Notes: generated by a model from the sequence alone, not told the origin. Positions 23,440 to 31,688 are shown, counted from the first letter of the stretch. The stretch: DNA of 34,649 nucleotides from JBGQOJ01 sp052119585 (GCF_052119585.1 NZ_JBGQOJ010000032.1:1-34649), one strand, 5' to 3'. A program made the numbers and translations.

Positions 23440-24065
23440 TGGCGTTTCACGAGGTGCGCTTCCCCGACAATATCAGCCGCGGCGCGCGCGGCGGGCCGGA
23501 GCGCCGCACACAGATTGTCGAGATGGCAAGCGGTGATGAAGAGCGCAACGGATCATGGGCAGATTCCCGGCGGCGCTATGATGCCTCCTACGGCATCCGC
23601 AAGGCCGACGATCTCGCGGCCGTGACGGCGTTTTTCGAAGCGCGGCGTGGGCGGCTCTACGGGTTTCGGTGGAAAGACTGGGCCGATTACAAATCCGGCC
23701 TGCCGTCCGCCAGCCTCGTTGCGACCGACCAGCCGATCGGCATCAGCACGGGTGCCGCGACCACATTCCAGCTGGTGAAACTCTACACCAGCGGCGCGCA
23801 GTCCTGGACGCGGACGATCACCAAGCCCGTCGCCGGGACCGTGGTGCTGGCCTTGAACGGCGTGACGCAGATCACCGGCTGGACGGTGAACACGGCCACC
23901 GGTGTGATCACCTTTGCCGCGGCTCCGGCCCCCGGCGTGGCGATCACCGCAGGTTTCGAGTTCGACGTGCCGGTGCGCTTCGACACCGACACGCTGGACG
24001 TCACCCTTGATGTCGAGCGGCTCGGCTCGATTACATCCATTCCCCTGATTGAGGTCCGCAGATGA
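23439..24065 (+). CDS. DUF2460 tail-tip protein (GTA gp12-like)
   Basis: A 208-residue DUF2460 protein, homologous to gp12 of the Rhodobacter gene transfer agent, which forms the distal tail ring below the tube. Conserved parts are FHEVRFPDNISRGARGGPER, DSRRRYDASYGIRKADDLAA, ARRGRLYGFRWKDWADYKSG and the C-terminal DVERLGSITSIPLIEVR. The ATG at 23439 shares a base with the tape-measure stop. Its own stop overlaps an ATGA that was probably the ancestral DUF2163 start; a toxin-antitoxin pair now lies there. Confidence 0.92.
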   Translation: MAFHEVRFPDNISRGARGGPERRTQIVEMASGDEERNGSWADSRRRYDASYGIRKADDLAAVTAFFEARRGRLYGFRWKDWADYKSGLPSASLVATDQPIGISTGAATTFQLVKLYTSGAQSWTRTITKPVAGTVVLALNGVTQITGWTVNTATGVITFAAAPAPGVAITAGFEFDVPVRFDTDTLDVTLDVERLGSITSIPLIEVRR

Positions 24066-24070
24066 AGCTT

Positions 24071-24586
24071 TCAGGCCTCGCCAAGCAACGCTTTTATATC
24101 TGCAATGCGGGCGATCAAGGTCATCGGCTCCGCTGCTGTTCCCGCAAAACCACAGCTGATATAGAAGTCTTTGGCGCGATCATCCAGCGCGTGTACCAGA
24201 ATAGCCGCAATGCCAACTTCATGGGCCGCAGCAGAAACCCGCAGGACCGCGTCACGCAACAACGCGCGGCCAAGACCGTTGCCCTGCTCCGTCAGATCAA
24301 TCGCCAACCGGCCCAAAACGATCACCGGGATCGGATCAGGCATGTTTTGCTTGAGTTTGCGTGGCAAAAGGTCGTGGCTGACCGATCCTGCAGCAACGGC
24401 ATAGAAGCCGACCACCTGATCGCCGCGGCAGACCACATAGGTTCGGGATGCGCCCGACATCTGATTAGTGCGGGCCTTGCGCTGCAGCCAGCCATCAAGC
24501 GTAGGCGCGCCGGACGTAAACGCATCCATCTGATGGGTGTCGTTCAGCGGTTCCGGCGCGCGCAAGGATTTGGGTACTTCGCTCAC
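24071..24586 (-). CDS. GNAT acetyltransferase toxin (TacT-like), second locus
   Basis: A 171-residue GNAT toxin. The acetyl-CoA loop is QGNGLG (residues 101-106) after VIVLGRLAIDLTE, and the C-terminal FYISCGF is the typical GNAT ending. It has the TacT-like start (LNDTHQMDAFTSGAPTLDGW, then LQRKARTNQ). It begins with GTG at 24586, overlapping the antitoxin stop (GTGA). It is only distantly related to the GNAT at 12315, so this is an independent acquisition. By family it would acetylate aminoacyl-tRNA and arrest growth when the antitoxin is lost. It runs against the phage operon. Confidence 0.9.
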   Translation of the reverse strand: MSEVPKSLRAPEPLNDTHQMDAFTSGAPTLDGWLQRKARTNQMSGASRTYVVCRGDQVVGFYAVAAGSVSHDLLPRKLKQNMPDPIPVIVLGRLAIDLTEQGNGLGRALLRDAVLRVSAAAHEVGIAAILVHALDDRAKDFYISCGFAGTAAEPMTLIARIADIKALLGEA

Positions 24587-24876
24587 TTATCCCACGGGGC
24601 CGGAGTGGCAAGAAGTTTACGCAGCGCCGCGTTCGGCGCGGGCGGGGCGTCAAGCTGCACCATAAAGGCGCTAAATTGCTCTGCATCAAGACGGAACGCA
24701 GTACGGTCGAGAAGCGCATCTTCGGCCGCCATCCGGGCGGCATCCATCATAAATTCAGAGCGGTTCTTGCGCAGCGTCGCCGCTGCGCGGTCGATCAGAT
24801 CGCGGTCCCTAGGGGTTACACGAAGATTGATCAGCGACCTGCGCTGGGCGTCTTCCTTCTGGATTGCGGCAACCAT
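24583..24876 (-). CDS. DUF1778 (TacA-like) antitoxin, second locus
   Basis: A 97-residue antitoxin with a textbook DUF1778 ribbon-helix-helix: SLINLRVTPRDRDLIDRAAA, then LRKNRSEFMMDAARMAAEDAL. The C-terminal toxin-binding part is LDAEQFSAFMVQLDAPPAPN. AGGAG lies 8 nt upstream of the ATG at 24876 on the minus strand. It should bind the palindrome at 24906-24932 and repress the pair. Confidence 0.92.
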   Translation of the reverse strand: MVAAIQKEDAQRRSLINLRVTPRDRDLIDRAAATLRKNRSEFMMDAARMAAEDALLDRTAFRLDAEQFSAFMVQLDAPPAPNAALRKLLATPAPWDK

Positions 24877-24905
24877 GATGAGTTCTCCTGCTCTGAACTG
24901 ACCTC

Positions 24906-24935
24906 ATATGTAAAGACAAGTGCTTTACATATCAA
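24906..24935 (-). promoter_or_regulatory. Promoter and operator of DUF1778/GNAT locus 2
   Basis: On the minus strand TTGATA (24930-24935) and TACATA (24907-24912) are 17 bp apart. A perfect inverted repeat ATATGTAAAG-N7-CTTTACATAT (24906-24932) covers nearly the whole promoter. This is a strong case for antitoxin autorepression and the clearest operator in the window. Confidence 0.7.
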
Positions 24936-24996
24936 TCCCGGCGCACCGTTAAAATCTCGACGTTACCGACAACTCTTTAAAAAGGGGTCACCCCGA

Positions 24997-25881
24997 ATGA
25001 AACTTCTCCCGATCGGCATGCAAGCGCATCTGGATGATGGCACGACCACCCTGGCGTGGTGTTGGCGTATCGAGCGGGCCGATGGCGTGATCTTTGGTTT
25101 CACCGACCATGATCGCCCGCTGGAAATCGCGGGCATGAGTTACGAGCCCGACACCGGTTTTGCCGCCTCCGAAATCCGCGCCAGTGCCGATTTCTCGGTC
25201 GACGGGCAGGATGCCGAAGGGGCGCTGCGCTCAGACCGGATCACCGAGACCGATATTCTGGACGGGCGCTGGGACAATGCCGCGATCGAAGTGTGGCGGG
25301 TGAACTGGGAAAACGTCGCACAGCGGGTGCTGATGCGGCGCGGCAATCTCGGCCAGATCAGGCGCGGCAAACAGGTTTTTGTCGCCGAGGTGCGGTCGCT
25401 CACGCATTTTCTCAATCAGCCGGTGGGGCGCACCTATCAATATTACTGCGACGCGGAACTCGGCGACGCGCGCTGCGGGGTCAATCTGGCCGCGCCCAGC
25501 TATTCGGGCAGCGGGTCTGTGGCCGCTGCGTCAGGCGATCGCAGTTTTGCGACGGCCGGGCTCGGTGGGTTTGCACCAAACTGGTTCGCACTGGGCCGGG
25601 TGGAATGGACCAGTGGTGCCAATGCCGGGCGGCGGGCGGAAGTGTCGATCCATACAATCTCGGCGGGGACCGCGCAAATCACGCTGATCGAAGCGCCCGT
25701 GCGCATAATTGCGCTGGGCGACGGGTTCTTCATTCAGGCAGGCTGCGACAAGCAATTTGCGACCTGCCGGACCAAGTTCGGCAATGAGGTGAACTTTCGC
25801 GGCTTCCCGTCGATCCCCGGCGACGACACCATCGTACGCTATCCCACCCAAGGCGATGGCAGCACCGGGCAGCCGCTATGA
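24997..25881 (+). CDS. DUF2163 tail-tip protein (GTA gp13-like)
   Basis: A 294-residue protein of the DUF2163 / phage BR0599 family, homologous to GTA gp13, a hub component at the tail tip. The N-terminal domain has TTTLAWCWRIERADGVIFGF and TDHDRPLEIAGMSYEPDTGF. The C-terminal BR0599 domain has the cysteine motif YYCDAELGDARCGVNL and, further on, GCDKQFATCRTKFGNEVNFR, GTA-family residues for an iron-sulphur or metal site. Start at 24997; AAGGGG lies about 12 nt upstream. The gene is now separated from DUF2460 by the toxin-antitoxin locus and may need its own initiation. Its stop overlaps the NlpC/P60 start. Confidence 0.9.
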   Translation: MKLLPIGMQAHLDDGTTTLAWCWRIERADGVIFGFTDHDRPLEIAGMSYEPDTGFAASEIRASADFSVDGQDAEGALRSDRITETDILDGRWDNAAIEVWRVNWENVAQRVLMRRGNLGQIRRGKQVFVAEVRSLTHFLNQPVGRTYQYYCDAELGDARCGVNLAAPSYSGSGSVAAASGDRSFATAGLGGFAPNWFALGRVEWTSGANAGRRAEVSIHTISAGTAQITLIEAPVRIIALGDGFFIQAGCDKQFATCRTKFGNEVNFRGFPSIPGDDTIVRYPTQGDGSTGQPL

Positions 25882-26303
25882 ACGCTGCCCCTGATGTTGT
25901 GATCGCCGCGGCGCGGGTCTGGCTCGGCACGCCCTACGTCCATCAGGCCAGCGTGTTGGGCGCGGGTTGTGATTGCCTCGGCCTTGCCCGCGGCATCTGG
26001 CGTGATCTTTACGGGCCGGAGCCGGTAATTCCGCCGCCCTATACCCGCGATTGGGGCGAGGCAGGTGGGGCGGAAGTGCTGGCCGAAGCCGCGCGACGGC
26101 TCCTGCTGGAGATCCCGATCGCAGAGGCAGCGCCGGGCGCGCTGATCCTGTTTCGCATGGCCCGCAACACCCCTGCCAAACACTGCGGCATCCGCAGCGA
26201 GACCGGTCTGATCCACGCCTATGAGGGCGCGGGCGTCATTGAAGAGCCCTGGCGCCCTCATTGGGTGCGCAAGGCGGCCTTCGCATTTCTCTATCCAAGG
26301 TAA
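25878..26303 (+). CDS. NlpC/P60 tail peptidase (GTA gp14-like)
   Basis: A 141-residue NlpC/P60 cysteine peptidase, equivalent to GTA gp14, which sits at the tail tip and opens the peptidoglycan during DNA entry. The catalytic C32 is in GAGCDCLGLARGIW and the general base H101 in PAKHCGIRSETGLIHAYEG. The fold appears complete at normal length for the family. It starts within the DUF2163 stop (ATGA) and precedes the hub by a few bases. Confidence 0.92.
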   Translation: MNAAPDVVIAAARVWLGTPYVHQASVLGAGCDCLGLARGIWRDLYGPEPVIPPPYTRDWGEAGGAEVLAEAARRLLLEIPIAEAAPGALILFRMARNTPAKHCGIRSETGLIHAYEGAGVIEEPWRPHWVRKAAFAFLYPR

Positions 26304-26309
26304 GACAGC

Positions 26310-29300
26310 ATGGCAGCAATTGTTCTGGGCGGCATCGGCTCCGCAATTGGCGGAAGTATTGGCGGCTCCATTCTTGGCCTGTCGGCGGCCGCGATCGGCG
26401 GTGGCATCGGCTCGCTGATCGGCACCACGATCGATTCCCGCCTCAATGCCTCTTTTGCCCCCGACCAGCGGCAGGAGGGCGCGCGGCTCGATGAATTACG
26501 CGTCACCAGTGCGACCGAGGGTGCCGTGATCCCGCGTATCTATGGCCGGATGCGGGTCGGCGGCAACATCATCTGGGCCACAGATTTCCGCGAGGTCTAT
26601 TCCGAGACACGCCAGGGCGGTGGCGGAAAAGGCGGTGGTGGTGGCGTGGTTGTCGAGGACTACAGCTATTTCGCGAGCATCGCTGTCGCCATTGCTACTG
26701 GCCCGATCGGCGGCGTGGGTCGTATCTGGGCAGATGGCAGCGCTTTCGATGTGCCGGGCGCCATCTGGCGGCTGCATCGCGGCACAGAAACCCAGATGCC
26801 CGATCCGTTCATCGAGGCGACGATGGGCGCAGGGCTCGCCCCGGCCTATCGCGGCACCGCTTACATCGTGTTTGAGAACCTCCCGCTGGCCATTTTCGGC
26901 AACCGGCTGCCTCAACTGTCCTTTGAGGTTTACCGTCCTTCTGAGGAACCCGACAGCGCAGAGCAGCTCTTGACGGCGGTGAACATGATCCCGTCCTCGG
27001 GCGAGTTCATCTATGCCACCGAGCCGATCACCCGCAACATTGGCAGCGGTGCTGTCCAGCCTGAAAACGTCAATTCCAGCGGCGGGCAGTGCGACTTCCT
27101 GACGTCGCTGGATCAGTTGGAAGCCACGGCGCCAAACTGCAAATCGGTGTCTCTGGTGGTGGCGTGGTTTGGCACAGACCTGCGGGCGGGCAATTGCCAG
27201 ATCAGGCCCGGCGTGGAAACGGCCACCAAGGTTACGGCACCGAAGCTTTGGGCAGTGAATGGCGTGAGCCGCTCGGCCGCTTATGTGGTCTCGCAAATCG
27301 ATGGCAGCCCGGCCTATGGCGGCACCCCCAGCGATTTCTCTGTCGTGCAGGCCATTCAAGAACTGAAGGCCCGCGGGTTTCGGGTGACGTTCTACCCGTT
27401 CCTGCTGATGGATATGCCCGAGGCAAACACGCTGCCGAGCCCCTATTCGGACAACGCCGCGGCCCTTGGCCAGCCGAAATATCCCTGGCGCGGCCGGATC
27501 ACGTGTTCGCCCGCCGCAGGGTTCGCGGGCACCGTCGACAAAACGGCGGCAGCGGCAACGCAGGTGTCGGCGTTCTTTGGGGCGGCCGCGCCTGGCAATT
27601 TCGCGGTGTCGGGCACGTCGGTGTCATGGACCGGATCACCGACCGACTGGGGCCTGCGCCGAATGATCCTGCATTATGCCCACCTCTGCGTGGCGGCCGG
27701 TGGCGTCGATGCTTTCCTGATTGGCAGCGAGTTGCGCGGGCTCACGCAAATCCGGTCGGGCGCCAGTACCTATCCGGCGGTGACAGCATTTCAGAGCCTT
27801 GCCGCCTCGTGCCGGAGCATCCTCGGCGCAGGCACCAAGCTCAGCTATGCGGCCGATTGGTCAGAATATTTCGGTCACCAGCCGCAGGGTGGCACCGGCG
27901 ATCTGTTCTTTCACCTCGATCCGCTCTGGGCCGATGCCAACATCGATTTCATCGGCATCGACAATTATATGCCGCTGTCGGATTGGCGCGATGGCGATCA
28001 GCACCTCGACGCCCTGACGGGCTGGCCCGCGATTTACGATCTGCCCTATCTGCAGTCGAACATCGAAGGCGGCGAGGGGTTTGACTGGTTCTATGCCTCG
28101 GACGGCGATCGCACCGCCCAAATTCGCACGCCGATCACCGATGGCACCTATGGCAAACCTTGGGTGTTCCGGACCAAGGATCTGCGCAGCTGGTGGACGA
28201 ACCAGCACAACAACCGTCCCGGCCGCGTTGAGAGCGGATCACCCACCGACTGGTTGCCGCAATCGAAACCGATCCGCTTCACCGAAGCCGGGGCGCCTGC
28301 CGTCGATCGCGGCACCAACCAGCCGAATGTCTTTTACGACCCCAAGTCGTCTGAGTCCTTCCTGCCCTATAATTCGCGGGGCTATCAGGATGATCTGGTG
28401 CAGCGGCGCTACATCGAGGCGCTTTTCCCGTACTGGAATGACCCCGCAAACAACCCGGCCTCCGGAATTTACGCAGGCCGGATGATCGATGTCGCCGAGA
28501 TCGCCATCTGGACATGGGATGCGCGGCCCTATCCGGCCTTTCCGGTCCGCTCCGACGTCTGGTCTGATATCGACAACTACCGCCTTGGCCATTGGTTGAC
28601 CGGCCGGATCGGCGGATGTGGCCTTGCCGAACTGGTTCGGGAGTTGTGCCGGACGGGTGGCGTGCCTGACGCGATGATCGATGTGACGCAGCTGGCCGCG
28701 ACGGTGCCTGGCTATGCGATCACCGCCATTGAAAGCGCCCGCGCGTCGATCGCACCGCTGGCACAGTTCTACGGCTTTGATGTCGTCGAGACCGGCGGGC
28801 AATTGCGCTTTGTGCCGCGCGGGCAGCCTGCCGTGGCCCAGATCGCTGCCGAGACGCTGGTGATTACGGAGCGCAATGCCGAGGACATCAGCTTCACCCG
28901 CGCGCAGGAAACCGAACTGCCCCGCGCGTTGAAATGGCGCTTGATGATGCCCGACGAGGATTATGGCGCGCTGTCGGTCGAGGCGCGGCGGATCACCGTC
29001 GACACCGCGCGCGTCCGCACCGAGCAGTTTCCGATCGTCTATCCTGCCGCACTCGCCGATCGTGCCGCCCGCCGCGCGCTTCACGAGGAATGGGTCGCGC
29101 GAGAGGATGCGGCGTTCGCCCTGCCACCCTCGCGGTTGGCTCTCGACCCGACTGATGTGATCCGCCTCGAACATGACGGCCGCACGCCATACTATGTTCT
29201 GGCCCGCATCACCGATGGCGGCGCGCGGCGGATCGAGGCCAAGCGGACCGATCAAACACTCTATGATCTGCCGCCGGGGCCGGAGCGCACGCCCGCGTTC

Positions 29301-30068
29301 ATAGCGCCGACGGTATTTGGCCCCCCGGCGGCGATCCTGATGAACCTGCCGCAACTGGCTGACGATATTCCTGCCCATCGCCCCTATGCCGCGGTCTTCG
29401 CGGCACCTTGGTATGGATCAGCGCTGATCTGGCGCAGCCCCTCGACTGACGGTTTCACAGCACTTGGCACAGTCGGCCAGCCTGCGCGGTTGGGCACCTT
29501 GGCGTTTGATTTTTACGCAGGCCCGGTCTGGCGCTTTGACAATGGCAACGAGCTCTGGATCGATATGGCCTCCGGCACATTCAGCAGCCTCGACGATGAG
29601 GCGCTGTTGGCTGGGGGCAATGCGCTGGCTATCGAAACGGCCCCCGATGCCTGGGAAATTGTCCAATTCGCGACGGCATCGCTGCAAAGCCCGGGGCGCT
29701 GGCGGCTGACCCACCTGCTGCGCGGCCAGTTCGGCACGGAAAGTTCGATCGCCAACCCCACCCCGGCCGGGGCACGAGTCGTCGTGCTGAACACTGCCGT
29801 CACCCCGATCGCCATCAGCGAAAGCGACATCGGCCTGCCTGCAAACTGGCGGATTGGACCATCAACAGCTGCGGCGGCAGACCCGCTGAACCTACAACTG
29901 GCCTTCACGCCATCGGGGCGCGGGCTGCGGCCCCTGCGGCTGTCTGAAATCCCGAACATGGCCCCTGGTGACACCGTTCAAATCGACGGCGACATCTATG
30001 AAATCCGGTCCGAGCCGCGACGCGATGCCCAGCGGATGATTTTACGCTGCGAGGCGCGGTTGCTATGA
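26310..30068 (+). CDS. GTA gp15-like tail hub / host-specificity protein with replaced C-terminus
   Basis: A 1252-residue hub protein with the GTA TIM-barrel domain (about residues 300-740, including SYAADWSEYFGHQPQGGTGD, then IDFIGIDNYMPLSDWRDGD, EGFDWFYASDGDRTAQI and WWTNQHNNRPG) and a following phage-tail_3 type domain. The Gly/Ala-rich N-terminus (IVLGGIGSAIGGSIGGSILG) is typical. The sequence is family-like up to GRGLRPL (residue about 1209), where GTA-type hubs normally continue with further beta-sandwich sequence. Here the last 43 residues (RLSEIPNMAPGDTVQIDGDI and on) instead match the end of the head-tail joining proteins at 11362 and 17032. It is thus an in-frame fusion that lost the hub's own C-terminus. 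Its stop overlaps the next start (ATGA). Confidence 0.88.
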   Translation: MAAIVLGGIGSAIGGSIGGSILGLSAAAIGGGIGSLIGTTIDSRLNASFAPDQRQEGARLDELRVTSATEGAVIPRIYGRMRVGGNIIWATDFREVYSETRQGGGGKGGGGGVVVEDYSYFASIAVAIATGPIGGVGRIWADGSAFDVPGAIWRLHRGTETQMPDPFIEATMGAGLAPAYRGTAYIVFENLPLAIFGNRLPQLSFEVYRPSEEPDSAEQLLTAVNMIPSSGEFIYATEPITRNIGSGAVQPENVNSSGGQCDFLTSLDQLEATAPNCKSVSLVVAWFGTDLRAGNCQIRPGVETATKVTAPKLWAVNGVSRSAAYVVSQIDGSPAYGGTPSDFSVVQAIQELKARGFRVTFYPFLLMDMPEANTLPSPYSDNAAALGQPKYPWRGRITCSPAAGFAGTVDKTAAAATQVSAFFGAAAPGNFAVSGTSVSWTGSPTDWGLRRMILHYAHLCVAAGGVDAFLIGSELRGLTQIRSGASTYPAVTAFQSLAASCRSILGAGTKLSYAADWSEYFGHQPQGGTGDLFFHLDPLWADANIDFIGIDNYMPLSDWRDGDQHLDALTGWPAIYDLPYLQSNIEGGEGFDWFYASDGDRTAQIRTPITDGTYGKPWVFRTKDLRSWWTNQHNNRPGRVESGSPTDWLPQSKPIRFTEAGAPAVDRGTNQPNVFYDPKSSESFLPYNSRGYQDDLVQRRYIEALFPYWNDPANNPASGIYAGRMIDVAEIAIWTWDARPYPAFPVRSDVWSDIDNYRLGHWLTGRIGGCGLAELVRELCRTGGVPDAMIDVTQLAATVPGYAITAIESARASIAPLAQFYGFDVVETGGQLRFVPRGQPAVAQIAAETLVITERNAEDISFTRAQETELPRALKWRLMMPDEDYGALSVEARRITVDTARVRTEQFPIVYPAALADRAARRALHEEWVAREDAAFALPPSRLALDPTDVIRLEHDGRTPYYVLARITDGGARRIEAKRTDQTLYDLPPGPERTPAFIAPTVFGPPAAILMNLPQLADDIPAHRPYAAVFAAPWYGSALIWRSPSTDGFTALGTVGQPARLGTLAFDFYAGPVWRFDNGNELWIDMASGTFSSLDDEALLAGGNALAIETAPDAWEIVQFATASLQSPGRWRLTHLLRGQFGTESSIANPTPAGARVVVLNTAVTPIAISESDIGLPANWRIGPSTAAAADPLNLQLAFTPSGRGLRPLRLSEIPNMAPGDTVQIDGDIYEIRSEPRRDAQRMILRCEARLL

Positions 30069-30535
30069 GGATTGATGTGGCGGTGGTCGGCGACATTCTG
30101 GCGCAAATGCGCGAAGAGGTGGCCGCGGGTGAGCGGGCCGTGTCGCAATCAATGTCAGTGGTGGCGACCGGCCTGAAAACTGATTGGCGGATGCAAATCA
30201 TCGGCGCGGGGCTGGGACCGAAGTTGGCACGCACGATTCAATCGCGCAAATACCCGGTTGCAAAGGACTCGCTCAATGCGGCGGCACTGGTTTGGGCCAA
30301 TGCGCCAGTCCCCGCCATCCTGCAGCGCGGCGAGCGGGTGCTGAGCCGGCGCGAGACCGCGGGCTATGGCGGCGGGTCGACTGGCGGTGGCGTGACCCTG
30401 CATATCGATGCGCGCGGGGCGCAGGCGGGCGTCGCCGAGCAGATCGACGCCAAGCTGCGCGCCGCCCTTCCCGAGATCCAGCGGATCGCCATCCAGAGCG
30501 TCGCGGGGCGGCGCAACCGGGGGTATGCGGTATGA
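30065..30535 (+). CDS. Chimera: DUF6441 N-terminus fused to tape-measure C-terminus
   Basis: A 156-residue frame. Residues 1-81 (VAAGERAVSQSMSVVATGLK, then DWRMQIIGAGLGPKLARTIQ and ALVWANAP) align with the start of both DUF6441 proteins. From about residue 82 (VPAILQRGERVLSRRETAGY) it matches the conserved end of the tape measure at 23439's left neighbour. A glycine-rich linker and a helical tail (AEQIDAKLRAALPEIQRIAI) follow. The joint is near 30303-30312. An in-frame deletion removed terminator, tube, chaperone and most of the tape measure of module 3. A working role is unlikely. Start and stop both overlap neighbours (ATGA). Confidence 0.8.
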   Translation: MRIDVAVVGDILAQMREEVAAGERAVSQSMSVVATGLKTDWRMQIIGAGLGPKLARTIQSRKYPVAKDSLNAAALVWANAPVPAILQRGERVLSRRETAGYGGGSTGGGVTLHIDARGAQAGVAEQIDAKLRAALPEIQRIAIQSVAGRRNRGYAV

Positions 30536-31128
30536 GCGTTCCGGCACTGCCCCTGACCTTGATCGAAAGCCTGGAGCGGCGTCTGGTCACCGCCGTGACC
30601 GCATCGACGTCGTCTTTCACCGGAACCCAACAGGTGCAGGACTGGGGCGGCGAATGGTGGGAGTACAGCTTCGAGATGGCGATGACCAAGGGCCACGACG
30701 GGCGGCGGCTGTCGGCGTTTCTGACGGCCCTTGGCGGGATGCGGGGGCGGTTCCTGCTGCCCGATCCCTCGATTGCGCAGCCTGACATGACGGCATCGCC
30801 TGTCGTGGTTGGCGCGGGCCAAAGCGGGACGATGCTTCTGACCGGTGGATGGGCTGCGACCGCGCCCGCGTTGCTCTGTGGCGACTTCTTCTCCCTTGGT
30901 TCAGACGAGAACACCCGGCTCTATCAGGTGACGGCCGATGCCACCGCCGATGTCGCTGGGCTGGCCACCCTGTCCTTTGTGCCGCGATTGCGCAGCGCCC
31001 CGCTCAGCGGTGCGGTGCTTGACGTGGCAGCACCGGCGGTGGCGCTGCGCCTGACAGCGCCGGTGCCGACGCGGATCGGCCGTGCCGACAGCTACCGCTT
31101 TTCCATCACCGCCCGCGAGGCGCTTTGA
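30532..31128 (+). CDS. Tail-tip protein of unassigned family, 198 aa
   Basis: Occupies the position after the tape measure that DUF2460 holds in module 2, but it is not similar to DUF2460. It starts MSVPALPLTLIESLERRLVT and contains QVQDWGGEWWEYSFEMAM, then GMRGRFLLPDPSIAQPD and a C-terminal ALRLTAPVPTRIGRADSYRF beta domain. The strand-rich layout suits a distal tail protein. Its ATG overlaps the preceding stop and its stop shares a base with the next ATG. Relatives occur in Rhodobacterales prophages as unnamed tail proteins; no precise function can be given. Confidence 0.6.
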   Translation: MSVPALPLTLIESLERRLVTAVTASTSSFTGTQQVQDWGGEWWEYSFEMAMTKGHDGRRLSAFLTALGGMRGRFLLPDPSIAQPDMTASPVVVGAGQSGTMLLTGGWAATAPALLCGDFFSLGSDENTRLYQVTADATADVAGLATLSFVPRLRSAPLSGAVLDVAAPAVALRLTAPVPTRIGRADSYRFSITAREAL

Positions 31129-31688
31129 TGAGCCGGGACATGACAACGGCCTTCGGTGCGGCGTTGGCGGCACAGGATCTGCGGCCGGTGATCTTCTTCG
31201 AGGGCGCCTTCGCCTCGGGCCTGGTGCGGATCTGGTCGGGGCTTGGCGCGATCGACTGGGACGGCAAGATCTGGACCGGTGCCGGATCGCTCCTCGGGCT
31301 CGGGTCGATCGAAGAGGCCGAACAGGTGGTCGCCAGCGGCACCTCGATCTCGCTGTCCGGCGTGCCGCTCGAGATGGTGGCGCTGGCGATCGACGAGGCG
31401 CGCCAGGGCCTGCCCGGTCGGGTCTGGCTCGGGCTGCTCACCGAGGAGCGCGGCCTCATTGCCGATCCGGTGCAGGCCTTCACCGGTCGGCTTGATGTGC
31501 CGGAGATCACCGACGACGCGCAGAGCTGCACCGTCACGATCAGCTACGAGAGCCGGTTGATCGATCTCAATACCGCGCGCAGCTGGCGCTACACCCATGA
31601 AAGCCAGCAGGCGCTGCATCCCGGCGACATGGGCTTCGCGTTTGTCACCAGCATTCAGGACAGGGAAATCACATGGGGGCGCGGATGA
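31128..31688 (+). CDS. Tail-tip protein of unassigned family, 186 aa
   Basis: Occupies the DUF2163 position of module 3 but lacks the BR0599 cysteine motif. It starts MSRDMTTAFGAALAAQDLRP and contains ASGLVRIWSGLGAIDWDGKI, then a WTGAGSLLGLGSIEEAEQ segment, SGTSISLSGVPLEMVALAI and a C-terminal VTISYESRLIDLNTARSWRY. This pattern recurs in phage tail-tip proteins that share only the N-terminal fold with DUF2163. ATG at 31128 chosen over an in-frame TTG one codon upstream. Its stop overlaps the DUF6950 start (ATGA). Confidence 0.6.
   Translation: MSRDMTTAFGAALAAQDLRPVIFFEGAFASGLVRIWSGLGAIDWDGKIWTGAGSLLGLGSIEEAEQVVASGTSISLSGVPLEMVALAIDEARQGLPGRVWLGLLTEERGLIADPVQAFTGRLDVPEITDDAQSCTVTISYESRLIDLNTARSWRYTHESQQALHPGDMGFAFVTSIQDREITWGRG

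Noticed and set aside
28239..29378. 379-codon minus-strand frame opposite the hub gene
   Set aside because: Antisense shadow of a well-supported hub gene with family motifs on the plus strand.
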